A stretch of 64,000 nucleotides of DNA, taken from NCBI GenBank assembly GCA_032622095.1, contig CP136062.1, forward strand, positions 198,717,887-198,781,886, given 5' to 3'. The translations under genes and the position numbers were made by a program. Of the stretch, positions 1 through 12,844 are shown piece by piece (position 1 is the first letter of the stretch; each line of letters opens with the position of its first letter). Under the pieces are notes generated by a model. The model saw nothing but the letters and a program-made list of their open reading frames with translations. It searched no databases and was not told where the DNA came from. The stretch comes from Siphonodentalium dalli (taxonomy: Eukaryota > Mollusca > Scaphopoda > Gadilida > Siphonodentaliidae).

Positions 1-1000
1 GTTGCAATACATGCCAACATATATTTTTATGAACTAAAAATGTCATAAATCAGTTTTGCTATGACCGATGCCCAAACATGGCTGATGAATCTTAATTACA
101 TGAACAAATCTAGGGTTATGTTAAATATCCTTGATAATAGTGTTACAATACCTCGATTAAATAATGCCAATGTGGGGTTATTTCGTATGGAAATAGTCTC
201 ACATTGGAATGTTTAAAAAAACACGTTTTTAGGTCAATATAGAGTGTATATTGAGGTTAAATATTGCCAATGTGAGCTTATTTCGCTCATTAAAATAAGC
301 CTGTTTTTGGTTATTTTCACGAGAACAGGCTACATTATTATGTGAATGTGAGCAAATAGCCACACTGTTCTTTGTGCAGTTCTGCATTTTGGTTGAATAT
401 TGGTCCACATCTCCATATGACGTTATCCCTTATGATCTGTAAATGTACAATTCCTCCAAGATATTGATATACTGCCTTCATATGCTCTGAAAATATACTT
501 TCCACTGTTGTAGCAATTTTCCGCTTTTCGCAAATCCTTAAGTGAAATAAACTCTCTTTATTTCTACCATAACATGAATAGACTAATACGGAACGCTGTT
601 TTCTGTTCCATGCTATGCAATTGATAATTATTAAAAATGGGGGTATACTGTTTTGCACATGTCCGTCCATCAGATGTCTGTTCATGTCATATCTTGAACA
701 GTAGCAGATCTCAATGTAATTTGGTATAGGTGTTCACTGCTAGAGTTATTCATCTTTGATTATCTGGAAATGTTGGCTTTTTGGTCCGCCCAAGGTTTGT
801 TCAGGTGATAACTTTAACAGTAGTGCTCGGATCTCAATGAAACGTCGTATGGATGTTCACCATTATGAGGACATTCAATTGCGTGTTCAAAAATCTTTTT
901 GTTTAGGTTGTTCGTTCTTTAGTTATTAATCTTTGTTTATGTGAAATTTCAGATTTTTGGGTCCATCTAGCTGTTTGAGAATGTCAGTCATATATGTTAT
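1..1000. other. Intergenic, with an old dispersed repeat
   Basis: No supported gene. About 340-690 resembles 47250-47640 (shared blocks around a CTCTTTATT-C-TACCATA core and a following GTTCC-x-TGC-x-CAA segment). The same core recurs near 35010. The minus-strand 115-codon frame here has no recognisable motif and is treated as part of this repeat. Confidence 0.35.
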
Positions 1001-1450
1001 AGCAGGGATACCCGTCATTGCTCATGTGAAGAATGCGTAATTTATTAGTGGCCTTTCAAGTCATTTAAAATAATCCCGTCATTTAACTTTTGTGCACCAA
1101 ATTCCCACATATCGTCTGGGCTGATAACAAATGCTCTTTATTGATCATATAACTTATTAGTCCCATGTTAAGTCATTTGATGTCAAAAGCGCATATCCCA
1201 TGACAATCCCCTGGTCAGGTGACCCATCTGTACCAATTTTCCTACATATATTCAGAGCTGATAAGAAACGCTCTTTATTGCTCATATCTGTCCAGTTAAG
1301 TCAACAGAATCTATCTCATGACAATTTACGGGTCAATTTATCACCGTGTTTCAATTTTCACCCACCAGATTGTAACCATTTTGGGTATATGTTAGTTAAA
1401 TTAATTATTAGTGCCATTTTAAGATATCCGACGTCAACAGGACATATCTA
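1001..1450. repeat. Degenerate tandem repeat, period about 138 bp
   Basis: Blocks such as gctgataa-aaa-gctctttatt at 1119 recur at 1257, followed in each copy by a ttaagtca block and a catgacaat block; weaker copies lie on both sides. Diverged, no coding content seen. Confidence 0.4.
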
Positions 1451-1647
1451 ATAAACTCCCCGGAGGAACCCCACCCCCCCCCCCTGTCTCCACGTCTCTG
1501 ACAATCGCTTGGCGTATACCTATTTAATTTCCGAATCAAACATCAAATTGTTCTTCCTATCTTGTTATATATGAATATGAAATCCCCCAGAATGGTGCAG
1601 TAAACAACATCAATTATTGTATAACAATTATTGTAATGGAGATGTAT

Positions 1648-1797
1648 TTACATATTATTGAGAATCCATTGCTGGTATTTTGATATTTCGGTATACACAG
1701 TTGGATTGGTATTATCGCAGTTGGTGTTTATGATAATTCCACGGACGACGAAGTGTCCATCCACATCAGCGCACATAAGTGGACCACCGTCATCTCC
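1648..1797 (-). CDS. SPH1 last exon: S1 C-terminal region with GDDGGP
   Basis: Exon of 150 bp (50 codons with the TAA stop) after a clear acceptor (ttatttcag). It starts in phase 0 exactly at the motif that is GDSGGP in active S1 proteases; here it is GDDGGP, so chymotrypsin Ser195 is Asp (codon GAC). It then reads LMC, an RGI segment with the partner cysteine (NTNC), PTVYTEISKYQQWI and a short end, the usual S1 C-terminal strand and helix. Frames reading further upstream run into a MITE and are not coding. A minus-strand ATTAAA at 1523-1528 is a possible polyadenylation signal. With the catalytic Ser gone, the product should have no peptidase activity. Confidence 0.85.
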   Translation of the reverse strand, partial: GDDGGPLMCADVDGHFVVRGIIINTNCDNTNPTVYTEISKYQQWILNNM

Positions 1798-1862
1798 CTG
1801 AAATAATTCCATATTTGTATCAATGAAAAAGTATCCCGTAATCGTCAATTTTCTGATTTTAA

Positions 1863-2273
1863 GGGGGAGGTCAAGTGACCAATTTTGAATGGGGATTTCC
1901 ATGCTAATCTGCGGAGCAAAAGTTACATAGTTGCACATACTTCTGAGTGTGAGTTGATGTGGTATTGGAAACAACAGGTATTTATCTGACGGGTCCGCTT
2001 GGAACTTGTTCCATTATAATGTTCGTGTATTTATTTTTGAATTTTATATTGAATTTTAAAATGTAGGTCAAGTGATGTATTTCCAGAAAAAATTTCTCAA
2101 AAATATATTTTATTGCAAAATTTTATAATTTACCAAGCGGACCCGCCAGATAAATACCTGTTGTTTCCAATGCCACATCATGTGACACTCAGAAGTATGT
2201 GCAACTCTGTAACTTTTGCCCCCGCAGATTTGCATGGAAATCTCAATTAAAAATTGTTCACTTGACCTCCCCC
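1863..2273. mobile_element. TTAA-flanked hairpin MITE
   Basis: A 411-bp non-autonomous element flanked by TTAA at 1859-1862 and 2274-2277. Ends are GGGGGAGGTCAAGTGA and its complement. The arms pair over about 150 bp (for example 1864-1990 against 2150-2270) around an AT-rich loop. TTAA targets are typical of piggyBac or Kolobok families. It sits 62 bp upstream of the SPH1 last-exon acceptor. Confidence 0.75.
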
Positions 2274-2277
2274 TTAA

Positions 2278-4143
2278 CGATAGGATATAAAAATTTCTGT
2301 TTCTCTAAACTTCAAAGTGTTATCACCATTCATCGCCCGGATGTGAACACATTACACTAATAAAAAGGCCCCAGTGCAAGTTTCCTTGCATGTGAACAAG
2401 CTTGTAATATCGGTTGGTATAATTTATATAGATACTGGTTACCAGTTTATCGCAGAAAGAGTTAGGTTAATACCAATTGGCCGGCTTGTTCTAATTGGAC
2501 AAGTATCCGTCTAAATTCGGTAACAACAGTTACTTTTTCAGTTTCTAATACTTCATTGAAGTAAAAGCATATTTTAAAGGCCCGTTTCATTTTCGAGTCA
2601 CCGATTATTTTTTTTATTGTACATTAATTGATATACAGTTTTAATAAAAATCTATGACATAACATATGATTAAAATTCTATAATTCATCACCATTTGGAA
2701 CGTCTGTGTCGTCGTAGAAGGTGCCCATAGCATACATAGCCGACACCATATCGAACGAGTGAAATTTTACAGCCGGTTTGGGTCAGACCTGTGCTCATAA
2801 CCGGAGTTTTTCTGAACCAATTTTTACATGGAATACATTAAATTGAAGTAATAAAATATCTTTCTACCTATATGAGGCATTTATGTTACAAATATTGTTT
2901 TTGTGTATTTTGAATCTGTTTGTGGACTTTGAAAAAATTATAAAATATTATAAAAAATTAGGCATTGGATACCTTTCTATAGGAATAATATAAGTACTAT
3001 TTGGGTTGGTCAATTTTTGTTCTGGGGACCTGTGGCCAGACCCTGCAGCACCATGCAGTATCAGCATCTAGCCCTATAATTATACATATACCGATACCAC
3101 AAGCTGATTTACGTCTAAGGAAATTTGGACTAACAAAAGGCATATACTTCTGAAATCAGAATGTCACAATAGGCATCCAGTAGCACACATGTGCGGTTAG
3201 GATTTCACATATCTAACTGTGGGCCCAGTGGCTTATTTGGTAAGGTGCATGATGCATTATAGGCCAACATAAGCTGCCTTGTGATGGCAAAGTTGGTTAC
3301 AATAGCGATAAGCACAACTTTGGGATCAGCACAAGGTGGAGATAATCTAATCTATATATCTACATGGGCAAGTTTGTCAGATTATTTCCGGGGTCGGTGA
3401 TTTCTACTTTATACAGTGCAGTGATATCCCAGTGGGATTAAACTTCAGCATGGTCATTCCTCCACTCATATAAACTGGCAACGTCGGGATAATGCCTACA
3501 AGGGTTGAAACGACAAAACTCCCAAAATAAACTCTATATATGATGCTTTCGGAAGATGTCTTCATGTTATTCTTATTTTGTCCCACATTTAAAAAATTGA
3601 CACCGATCATTGGAATTGTTATAGTCCGTTGTGCTTAGTTTTAGGATTTTGGGCCTCGTGAGTTTTTGTACAAAACTTACTGTTCATCAAATCAACGATG
3701 AGTATAGGACCTAAACAAAAATATGACAGGTATTTAGTTATCGAACATAGGACCACGTTTTGGTATAGAAAGTTACTTAGATAAAGTATATTATATATAT
3801 ATATATAGTATTCAGGTATTTGCTTGATATATAAATCTATAACAAAATGAATACATATATTGGTTCGACTCTTTCTTATCGATCCTAGTTCTCAATCACT
3901 AGTATACTATATGTACATCATATATACTGTGTATATGCCCGAATTTAAATAAACATAGCTAGGTTACATCTGGGTTTTATTATGACATCTCTGAACAACT
4001 GAATAATGCTGCTTTGCCGAAACGGTTGTCACAAGCCATATTGGCATATTGTTGTCAACATTACAAACCGGTGCCAAATATAAACCATCAACAACAAACA
4101 TGTGGACGCACAAGAAACCCGAATTTCGACAAACTATGATATA
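2278..4143. other. SPH1 intron, no gene recognised
   Basis: AT-rich intron sequence. A minus-strand stretch at about 2685-2790 reads PAVKFHSFDMVSAM and ends in a TAG, but it has a stop upstream, no clear splice partner and is readable in a second frame. The minus-strand frame at 3404-3610 has a hydrophobic segment but no family signature. A short (TA)n run lies at 3790-3806. Confidence 0.3.
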
Positions 4144-7100
4144 GTCCAGGAGATATTGGTCGACCTCTGCACCCCCCCCCCCAGGACTCAACTTCACCCC
4201 ACTAATTTTCTTCCTTAAGGTATCCTCTAATTTTTTTCACTTGTTAACAAGAAAAAAAAGTGGCCGCAGAGACTCCAGACAAGATGGCGTCCATCATGGC
4301 GGCCATTTAAAAAAAATGCAACATGTCTCTTTGATCGCCGTTATATTAAAGATGATATCACATGCTGTCTTGTTTTCCGCTCGATTCGTTATGCTAATAT
4401 ACAACCCTTACAAACTAGCCAAAAATCCGACACCAGAATCCAATATGGCGGCCAAGATGGCCGCCGAAATGTGAAAATATGCTATTTTTCTGACATGTTA
4501 CCACCTTTCGTTTGTCTCTGTGGGAAAATGTTGGCATCTTTGCGCCATGTTATACATTTATCATATAGAGGAGTCATTTGCGACCACATGGGGACCATAA
4601 TATACATTTATTACGGGATATTTTTATCCGATATCACGTTTTCCCAAATTCCGGTATAATAGGTCAAAGCCGAATCTACGTTAATAACGCGATGTAATGT
4701 TTCGAATCAATGAATGTTATTGCTATTATAACAACACCGATGCATATATATGTGCAGGAGATACTCGAGCTAGGATTCATCTTATGCCTGAGTTGAGGAA
4801 TATTTACCCAAATCCAAGATGGCGGCCAGAAATAAAAAATCGCCGAAAATCACCGATTTTAACATCAGTGAGCATTATTGTCATGAAAACTCCACACCTG
4901 CTTACTATTGTGAGTTGGGAACACTTAGGCGAAGAACTTTCCTTGTACCATATCCAAATAAAAGTACCCCAAATCCAAAATGGCGCCCACAATGGAGGAC
5001 AGATTTTGAAAAATCACCGAAATTCCCTCATATTCACATCATTGGGCATTATTGTCGAGACAACTCCACACATGCTTACAGTTGAGTTGGAAATACTGAG
5101 GTGAAGTAATTACCTTACATCTCATGCAAGAAATTGTTTTCCAAATCGTAAATGGCGGCCAAAATGGCGACCGAAATTTGAAAACAAGTCTACATTCCTT
5201 TACTTTCTTACGATGGGCGTTATTGTTTCGCGATTTCTATCCACCATTACATGTTGATATGGAATAGTGACATGAAGTATTCATTAGGGTTTGGCAATTG
5301 ATACTCACAGCCAAGATCGCTGCTAAATTGGCGGCTAGAAATTGAAAAGAAATCGATATTTTCACATATTAATTTCAACTTTTTGTCATAGTATCGGTAT
5401 GTATGGACGAAACTGTACATACACCATCTACTAGTTCAACTTGAAGGTGTCAAAACGCATAACATAGCTCGTATCCTTCTGGAAAGATGAAAACCACAAT
5501 TAATATCGCGATGTGGCATTTCGAAATCCATTCTCCGCTTAGCGCCGATAATGGCCGTAAGCGTAGGTGCGCCGAATAGTTATATCAGAACAATTACCTG
5601 ATAACAGATTCTGATTTGCCACGTCACGTCCATAATTATCTGGACCAGCTTCCATTTCTTTGTCTGATAAATCTAGGTAGCTCACACCGACAAAGTATTC
5701 ACCACTTCCTGGGAGTAGGGTCCCTCTAATCATAACGTTTCAAACAATTCATTTTCCGGTGTCTAGCTTACGATTTTAAATATTTGCTAAATATGATATT
5801 TGTGCGTCATCTTGAACTATGAAGGCATATGACCGATGAGTATACAAGCTTACAGAAGGTCATCGCTCTGTATGTGTCTCATACCCCATGGGGATAACGA
5901 CATGTACACCTGGTGAACCAGTTAGCTAGTCACTTCTCAATAGAAGGTTCGTCAACTCACAAACGCAGCGAACGTATTGGCATGTGTGGACAACTTCGAC
6001 AGTGTTTCGAAGGTTGCTAGCTGTCTCATTCCCTTGAACAGATGTCTATCTGTTAAGGAGAAGACCATAGTGTACAGACGACCCACATTTCTTGACCATG
6101 ATCCGAAGCAAACTGTGTGACGCCCCGCATTTGTCTCGTCGAATATCTCCCAGCAGAGAGGAACAATGCTCGTGGTGCTAGTTTATGGACATGCGCCATG
6201 ATAGTGGGAATGAAATGGGCCACGGTATACACCACCCCTACACCTGGTGCATGTTTAAGATATAGAATATCATGCGTGTCGGTTTTATTTGGTGTGGTAA
6301 TATTGTATTTCCACATCCGTTTCGAAGCCTTTCTGATTCAACTACGTACATTTTTGTCTGGATAATACTATGCTAGCCTCCCTAAAAACAGTCGGATGGA
6401 CTGAAGGATAGTGTCTTTATAGCATGAATGTATGCGTTTTTTGTTATCCTCTCTCAGGGTTAGTGTCAGTATGTTGGCGGTATTATTCAAGAAAATGTCA
6501 GGAACTGTGATGCATTTATTTCACTATGTATTTAAAGAACAATTTACAGTCTCGATGGCAATGGCTGTGGACGTTGGGGAACGCGACCTTTATGGTCATA
6601 TAGCTTTATATATATAACTTTAGAATATAGCAGTTAATGTCTCATGCAGGAAAATGTTCGCAATGGTGATGTTACCAAGAAATCACTTGGTGTACCAACG
6701 TTTGTTGAACTGAATGCAAGAGCTCATCAACGTAACATTCCTCTGGATGTTCTTCGCGTTGAACATTTCACCCTTTTGTTGATGGCATTTGTACTTTCTT
6801 GAACCATACCACCCAGCGTGAGTATGACATATCAACCAACTATCAACGGTATCGCCTTTAAGACTACACTCCAGTCTTGGTGGGGCTTATACAGCAGTAG
6901 CCAATGGCACAAGCCTGGTTCAGCTATTTAAGAACGGCTTCCAAACGGATGGGAACATACAATCTTAGCATAGAAGGGAAGCAAAGCCACACATGAGATC
7001 CTGTCTGAATCTAAAACATAACAAAATAAGGGGCGGTGCAGTCATGGTGCAATTTCATTTCCACTAATCATGACACATACCCACAAACTAGCATCGTGTG

Positions 7101-9210
7101 TATTGTTATCATCTGCAGCATGATGTGCTTGGATCTGTTCGGTGAGACGATTGCTGGACGCCAACAAGCTTGTTATTATGATCATGTTCAAGGAGATTGG
7201 GTATATTATGCATTATGGTCTTCTACGCCTTAGCAGAAATGCATCCGTCAAATGTCGGGCTTTCAACATTCGAAGCCATATTCAGAAGTTGTCCGGATAC
7301 GTCAGTGCATTAGATGAGTATGCGAATTGATGAACCATATATTGGGAAGTGGCTGTTTGGGAAGATCACCAGGTGTACACGTTGTTATCCCCATTGGGTC
7401 ACCAGAGCTGACAATACGCAGATATATAGGTCCTTCTGAAAGCTAGTATACGCATCGACCGAATACCTTTCTAGTGTATCGCACAAGATTACGCCTATAC
7501 CCCATATGTAGCATCTGAATTATACCATAAGCTATACCACGAATGAAGCTCGCTAAGAATTCCAAGCTTTCGAAACAAACACGTGAGCTGTACACCAGCA
7601 TATGTATTGTTTGAAACATTGCGATTAGTGGCACCCTTCTACAAAGAAGTGTAGTAAACCGTTGTTGTGAGTGAGATAGATTAATCTGACGAAGAGACGG
7701 AAACGGGTCTAGATAATGCTGAATGTGGCAATTCAGAATAAGCTCAGGTACTGTTGTTTTGATTCTTGGAAGTCATAATATGACTATTCGGCGCACCTAT
7801 ATACGGTTACGGCCAGTATGAGCCCTTAGTGGAGAATGGATTTTGAAATGCCACATCCCGATTGTGGGTTTTCATCATTCCAAAAGGCTACGACTTATAT
7901 TGAAACTAATATATGGCTTATATTATGTACCGTTTCGTCTATACAAATCGATATTATGACAAAAAGTTGAAATTAGTATGTGATAATATCGGCTTCTTTT
8001 CAATTTCTGGCCGCCAGTTTGGCCGCCATATTGACTGTGATTATCACTTGCCAAACCCTAATGAATAATTCATACATATCAACATGTAATGGTGGGTAGA
8101 AATCGCGAAACAATAACGCCCATCTTAAGAAAGTAAAGGAATGTAAGCGTATTTTCAAATTTCGGTCGCCATTTTGGCCGCCATCTTCGATTTGGAAAAC
8201 CATTTCTTGCTTGAGATGTAAGGTAATTACTTCACCTCAGTATTTCCAAATCAACTGTACGCATGGGTGGGGTTGTCTCGACAAAAATGCCCAATGATGT
8301 GAATATGAGGGAATTTCGGTGATTTTTCAAAATCTGTCCGCCATTGTGGGCGCCATTTTGGATTTGGGGTACTTTTATTTGAATATGGTAGAAGTAAAGT
8401 TCCTCGCCTAAGTGTTCCCAACTCACAATAGTAAGCAGGTGTGGAGTTTTCATGACAATAATGCTCACTGATGTTAAAATCGGCGATTTTCGGCAATTTT
8501 TTATTTCTGGTGGCCATTTTGGCCGCCATCTTGGATTTGGGTAAATATTCCTCAACTCATGTATAAGAGGAATCATAGCTCGAGTATCTCCTGCAAATAT
8601 ATATGCATGGGTGTTGTTATAATAGCAATAACATTCATTGATTCGAAACATTACATCGCGTTATTAACGTAGATTCGTCTTTGACCTATTATACCGGCAT
8701 TTGGGAAAACGTGATATCGGACAAAAATATCCCGTAATGAATGTATATTATGGTCCCCATGTGGTCGAAAATGACTCCTCTATATGATAAATGTATAACA
8801 TGACGTAATGATGCCAACATTTTCCCACAGAGACAAACGAAAGGTGGTAACATGTCAGAAAAATAGCATATTTTCACATTTCGGCGGCCATCTTGGCCGC
8901 CATATTGGATTCTGGTGTCGGATTTTTGGCTAATTTATAAGGGTTATATATTAGCATAACGAATCGAGCGGAAAACAAGACAGCATGTGATATCATCTTT
9001 ACTATAACGAGGATCAAAGAGACATGGTGCATTTAAAATAAATGGCCGCCATGATGGACGCCATCTTGTCTGGAGTCTCTGCGGCCACTTTTTTTTCTTG
9101 TTAACAAGTGAAAAAAATTAGAGGAGACCTTAAGGAAAAAAATTAGTGGGGTGAAGTTGAGTCCTGGGGGGGGGGGGGGGGGTGCAGAGGTCGACCAATA
9201 TCTCCTGGAC
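4144..9210. mobile_element. 5.1-kb fold-back element with long arms of ~165-bp repeats
   Basis: Inverted arms of about 1.45 kb (4144 to ~5600 and ~7770 to 9210) begin GTCCAGGAGATATTGG next to a TA dinucleotide on each side and include a C/G homopolymer tract (4172 and 9165). Within each arm a block with gatggcggcc-type words recurs every 160-175 bp (4283, 4445, 4810, 4978, 5152, 5312 on the left). The centre (5600-7770) also contains weaker inverted pairs, such as 5885-5930 against 7350-7400. Open frames here appear twice in mirror image and are shadows of the arms. No transposase is recognised. Lies in an SPH1 intron. Confidence 0.7.
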
Positions 9211-9588
9211 TAATAGACTCGTTTTTAACAATGTTTATAATAATGAAAGACTACCAATCAAAACTTTTTGTTCATGCGTTTATTGTTTATTTTTAACAAA
9301 ATTCTTTCATAAAATGAGGAATTAAAGGTACTCAATCCAATCAGATGCTCCTAAATTACTATTTGGCTTCGGGGGTAAAAATATTTTATTCAAGTCGAGG
9401 AACCCACCCATCAAAGCTCAGTGATCAGATATAGATTTTGGAAGTTTGTGAAATATTTCTCGAGATATGTAATAATATTTGGCCCATAAACACGTGGTCA
9501 AACGGAGGGTCTCGGACAAAATTGCTGATGAAGATGGATAACTCTAAAATCAAGTGGTAATACGGTCAAATTTCGTGATACTTTAGTG

Positions 9589-12352
9589 GGTTACGTCGCG
9601 TTTTTCCGAAGACCCATAACTCCGAAGGTCCGATTCTCCGACGCCCCGATTCTCCGAAAGCCCATAACTCCGAAGTCCCGATTCTCCGAAATCCCATAAC
9701 TCCGAAGACCCATAACTCCGAAAGCCCATAACTCCGAAGGCCTATAACTCCGAACGCCCATAACTCCGAAGGTCTATAACTCCGAAGGGCCGATTCTCCG
9801 AAGGTCCGATTCTCCGAAGGTCCGATTCTCCGAAGATCATGTTTTATCGCTTATTAAATAGTGTACAGTCCAGTGGCGGGGTCAATGGGGCCCTAGGGAA
9901 GACCGCCCCCAAAAAACTTGTCAAATGTCATGTAAACGTCAGGAAATCCCTCCTAGGCATTCAAATATTCACAGTGCTCCTGCCCAGGGGAGCCCCCGGA
10001 CCAACGATTGGGGACGACCCTCCCATGTATGCGCTCCCCAAATCAGGCCTTCGTGATATGCTTTCGGCATATCATATGCATGATATATCCCCCACATACA
10101 GGGGGGGGGGGGGTCGGAAAAAATTTCCAGGCACGTATGCTCATTTAAATTTTTTCCGGCCACAGTGGACCCACCCACCCAATTTCTTCCGTTTCTGGCC
10201 TTTTTTTCCAGGCAATTTTGGACACCCACCCTTTTTTTTTCCGTTTCATGAAGTTTTTTCCGGTCAGTTTTGGACACCCACCCCCCTTAAATTTGAGAAA
10301 AAATATCAATTGAGCAACCAAATAGCTGATTATCCTGCATTATCATAATTTATTGCGCTATATTTGAATAGAACAGTGCATAATGAGATAACTATACTAT
10401 TTGAATTTATCATATGTGTCATTAATCAAGAAATGTGTCAACATAATCACATTTCTAGGGATATATAGGCAGAGTGCAAAGGTTTTTATTAACATTCATT
10501 TTCATAATATATAGTCACATGATCTAGTCACATAATCACATTTGAGTATTCTACAGAATACATGGTACCGGTACAACCAAATTTCAGATTATTTGATATT
10601 TTGATATTTGCTATGTGATATACAGTAATGCCCTAATTAATCGACTCCATAACCACAGCAGAATAATGGGTAATTTAATTTTAATTTCCGACTAAATCAG
10701 ACTAAATCCTGAAAAATTACCCATTATTCTGCTGTGGTTATGGAGTCGTTTAATTAGGGCATTACTGTATTGCTGGAATCAAATTGTTTATCAAAACATG
10801 TGGAAATACAACTGTTCATCCCAGTTCATCCCAGTTTGAAGAATAATGCTAATACCAAACATAACCATGATATGCTTGGGGCATCTCAGAAACCAGAACT
10901 GAGGAAACATGTTATAGCGTGTAATGGCAGGCTGGTAGCCACTGCCTGAAGTAATAGGCTTCGTAATAATTGGGAATAATATGGATGGATAGCCCAATTT
11001 CACTTCTTTTTTGCTCACGATATCAGTGACGATAAAATCTTCGTTACTGTGATTAACATTACAAGCTGATCCACATTGACATGGAAAACAATGTGAAATT
11101 GTTCAAGCTGGCCCGGCTGGCCTTCAATTTATATGTTAAGATTTTGTTTTACGTTGTCAAAAGTCTATTTTATTCCATTATTTATTATATCTTTATTTCC
11201 TAGTCACATATGGTCAAGTGTGCTTTCATTTTATTGCTTATTTTCAGCTGAGTTCTGCATAGTTAATCTTATTTTGCTGTATCAGTAGATGGAATCCTGA
11301 TTAAATTTTATTTTTCCATAGCGCAGTGTCTAGTTCTATCAAGTTGAATTTGGGTTATTGTTGGCCATTGTGCAACTGATCCAACTTCTGATAACCTCTA
11401 TATGTAGTATAGCATTAGTATTAACTATATATGACCTGTTTCTGTTCAAAACACATCAAAATAAGACTCAATAGCAGGAATGGAAAAAAAATTTGGCATA
11501 TGGAAAAAACTGTTTTTTGGACCCAAGAGACACCCACCCACCCCATCATACGTGCCTGGAAATATTTTCCGACCCCCCCCCTGCCACATATGCTAATTAA
11601 TGTGCACCCCTAAATGGGAATCCTGGCTCCGCCTCTGGTGTGCACCGGGTATATTATAACGAAACGCTGCAAGGATGTCAGAGTAGCCTAACATCAGGGG
11701 CGACAAGTTCTTCCCCGTTCACCCCTGTACATTTGACTCTGGCATCTCATGGCCCAACGTATAACGTTATAGTATCTGGTGTATAGTCAGTGGCGGGCCA
11801 GGATTCCCATTTAGGTGGGGGCAGTAGGAAAAGTTTGAATATTTTGATGCCCCATGAACGATTTCCGGGCGTTTACATGACATTGGACATGTTTTGGTAG
11901 GGGCACATATTGTCTGAAATAGCAAGTAGAGGTTTAATGGGGGCAGTGGGAATTTTGGGACCTCTTGGCTTCGCCACTGGACTGTACACTATTTAGTAAA
12001 CGATAATACCCCGATAAAACAAAATCTTCGGAGAATCGGACCTTCAGAGAATCGGACCTTCGGAGTTATGGGCCGTCGGAGAATCGGGCCTTCGGAGTTA
12101 TGGGTCTTCGGAGAATCGGCCCTTCGGAGTTATAGGTCTTCGGAGTTATAGGTCTTCGGAGAATCGGCCCTTCGGAGTTATGGGCTTTCGGAGAATCGGA
12201 TCTTCGGAGTTATGGGCCGTCGGAGAATCGGGTCTTCGGAGTTATGGGCCGTCGGAGAATCGGGTCTTCGGAGTTGTGGGCCGTCGGAGAATCGGGTCTT
12301 CGGAGTTGTGGGCCTTCGTAGTAATAGGTCTTCGGAAAACCGGTCTGACACC
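9589..12352. mobile_element. Fold-back element with array-type terminal repeats
   Basis: A 2764-bp element flanked by an exact 8-bp duplication CTTTAGTG (9581-9588, 12353-12360). Its ends are imperfect inverted repeats (GGTTACGTCGCG and GGTGTCAGACCGG inward, both running into TTCCGAAGACC). They continue as arrays of 14-16-bp words (CATAACTCCGAAGG, GATTCTCCGAAGG) at 9608-9836 and, inverted, 12025-12335. Inside, a second inverted pair (CAGTGGCG at 9869, CGCCACTG at 11972) and G/C-rich blocks (10089-10290 against 11460-11600) extend the symmetry. No transposase seen; frames at 9839-10348 and 12180-12480 are low-complexity. Confidence 0.72.
10623..10767. mobile_element. Short palindromic MITE (TA target)
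   Basis: A 145-bp near-perfect hairpin with ends CAGTAATGCCCTAATTAA and complement, arms of about 54 bp, flanked by TA on both sides. TA targets and the CAGT end suggest a Tc1/mariner-type non-autonomous element. Nested inside the fold-back element. Confidence 0.75.
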
Positions 12353-12725
12353 CTTTAGTGATAATACGGCCATATTTTGTTGAACAAAATGTTGATATAT
12401 AACAAGTTTTGGGAAATTTGATACCATAATTGACAGTGGTTAGCATTATTTTGTTGCAATAAATCGATTCTGATAACAAAAGCGTATTTTGAAGAAATGT
12501 TGTTGTTGTTGTTGCATCTTAATGGTTTGGGAACCATCTGATTGGATTGAGTACCTTTAAGTAGATAAAATATATTTCTCAATAGTGAGTTACTGTGCGC
12601 GCTATTGAGGATGGAATCTCGCGGTTCGGAAAATGGAAAGCTTACTACAGGTAATCAGTCCCACTAGTTATATGTGGGTTTGTAGTTAACTTAGACTGCC
12701 TAATTTTAACGAACTAATTTCTCAC

Positions 12726-12844
12726 CGGGCATCCAGCGGACTCAGCTGTGGAGCACAGGTCGTCCAATCCGTATGTTCCATTGCATGTCACCGAATCGTG
12801 AACAGTCACAGATCCCCGAGACAGCTCATAACCCAAGCGTGTTA
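12726..12844 (-). CDS. SPH1 exon: S1 domain, Cys168-Cys191 region
   Basis: Exon of 119 bp, too short to stand out as an open frame. The acceptor is tttcttgtag and the donor gtgaga. It enters in phase 1 and leaves in phase 0, as required by its neighbours. It encodes LGYELSRGSVTV, a cysteine (SVTCNGTYG), LCS and finally GCP just before the GDDGGP exon. These match the S1 segment holding the Cys168-Cys182 pair and Cys191. The residue at position 189, Asp in trypsins, would be Ala here, so the S1 pocket is not trypsin-like either. The next intron (to 1798) is 10.9 kb and full of transposons. Confidence 0.75.

Larger units (their letters stand above)
9326..12556. mobile_element. TTAA MITE split by a later insertion
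   Basis: Ends AGGTACTCAATCCAATCAG and complement, flanked by TTAA (9322-9325, 12557-12560). Left arm 9326-9580, right arm 12361-12556; the 2.76 kb between is a separate element at 9589-12352. An almost complete uninterrupted relative lies at 34380-34790, with partial copies at 33398 and 43693, which shows that the two arms were once adjacent. Confidence 0.7.

Noticed and set aside
1798-1974. N-terminal extension of the SPH1 last-exon frame
   Set aside because: It lies upstream of a strong acceptor, enters the TTAA MITE from 1863, and the phase-0 splice at 1797 restores the standard S1 join.
4697-5104. 135-codon frame and its near copy at 8232-8651 as a gene pair
   Set aside because: They are mirror images in the two arms of the fold-back element and are made of its ~165-bp repeat.
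9839-10348. 169-codon plus-strand frame
   Set aside because: Low-complexity Pro/Phe/Gly translation of G/C-rich inverted repeats within the fold-back element, mirrored near 11.5 kb.
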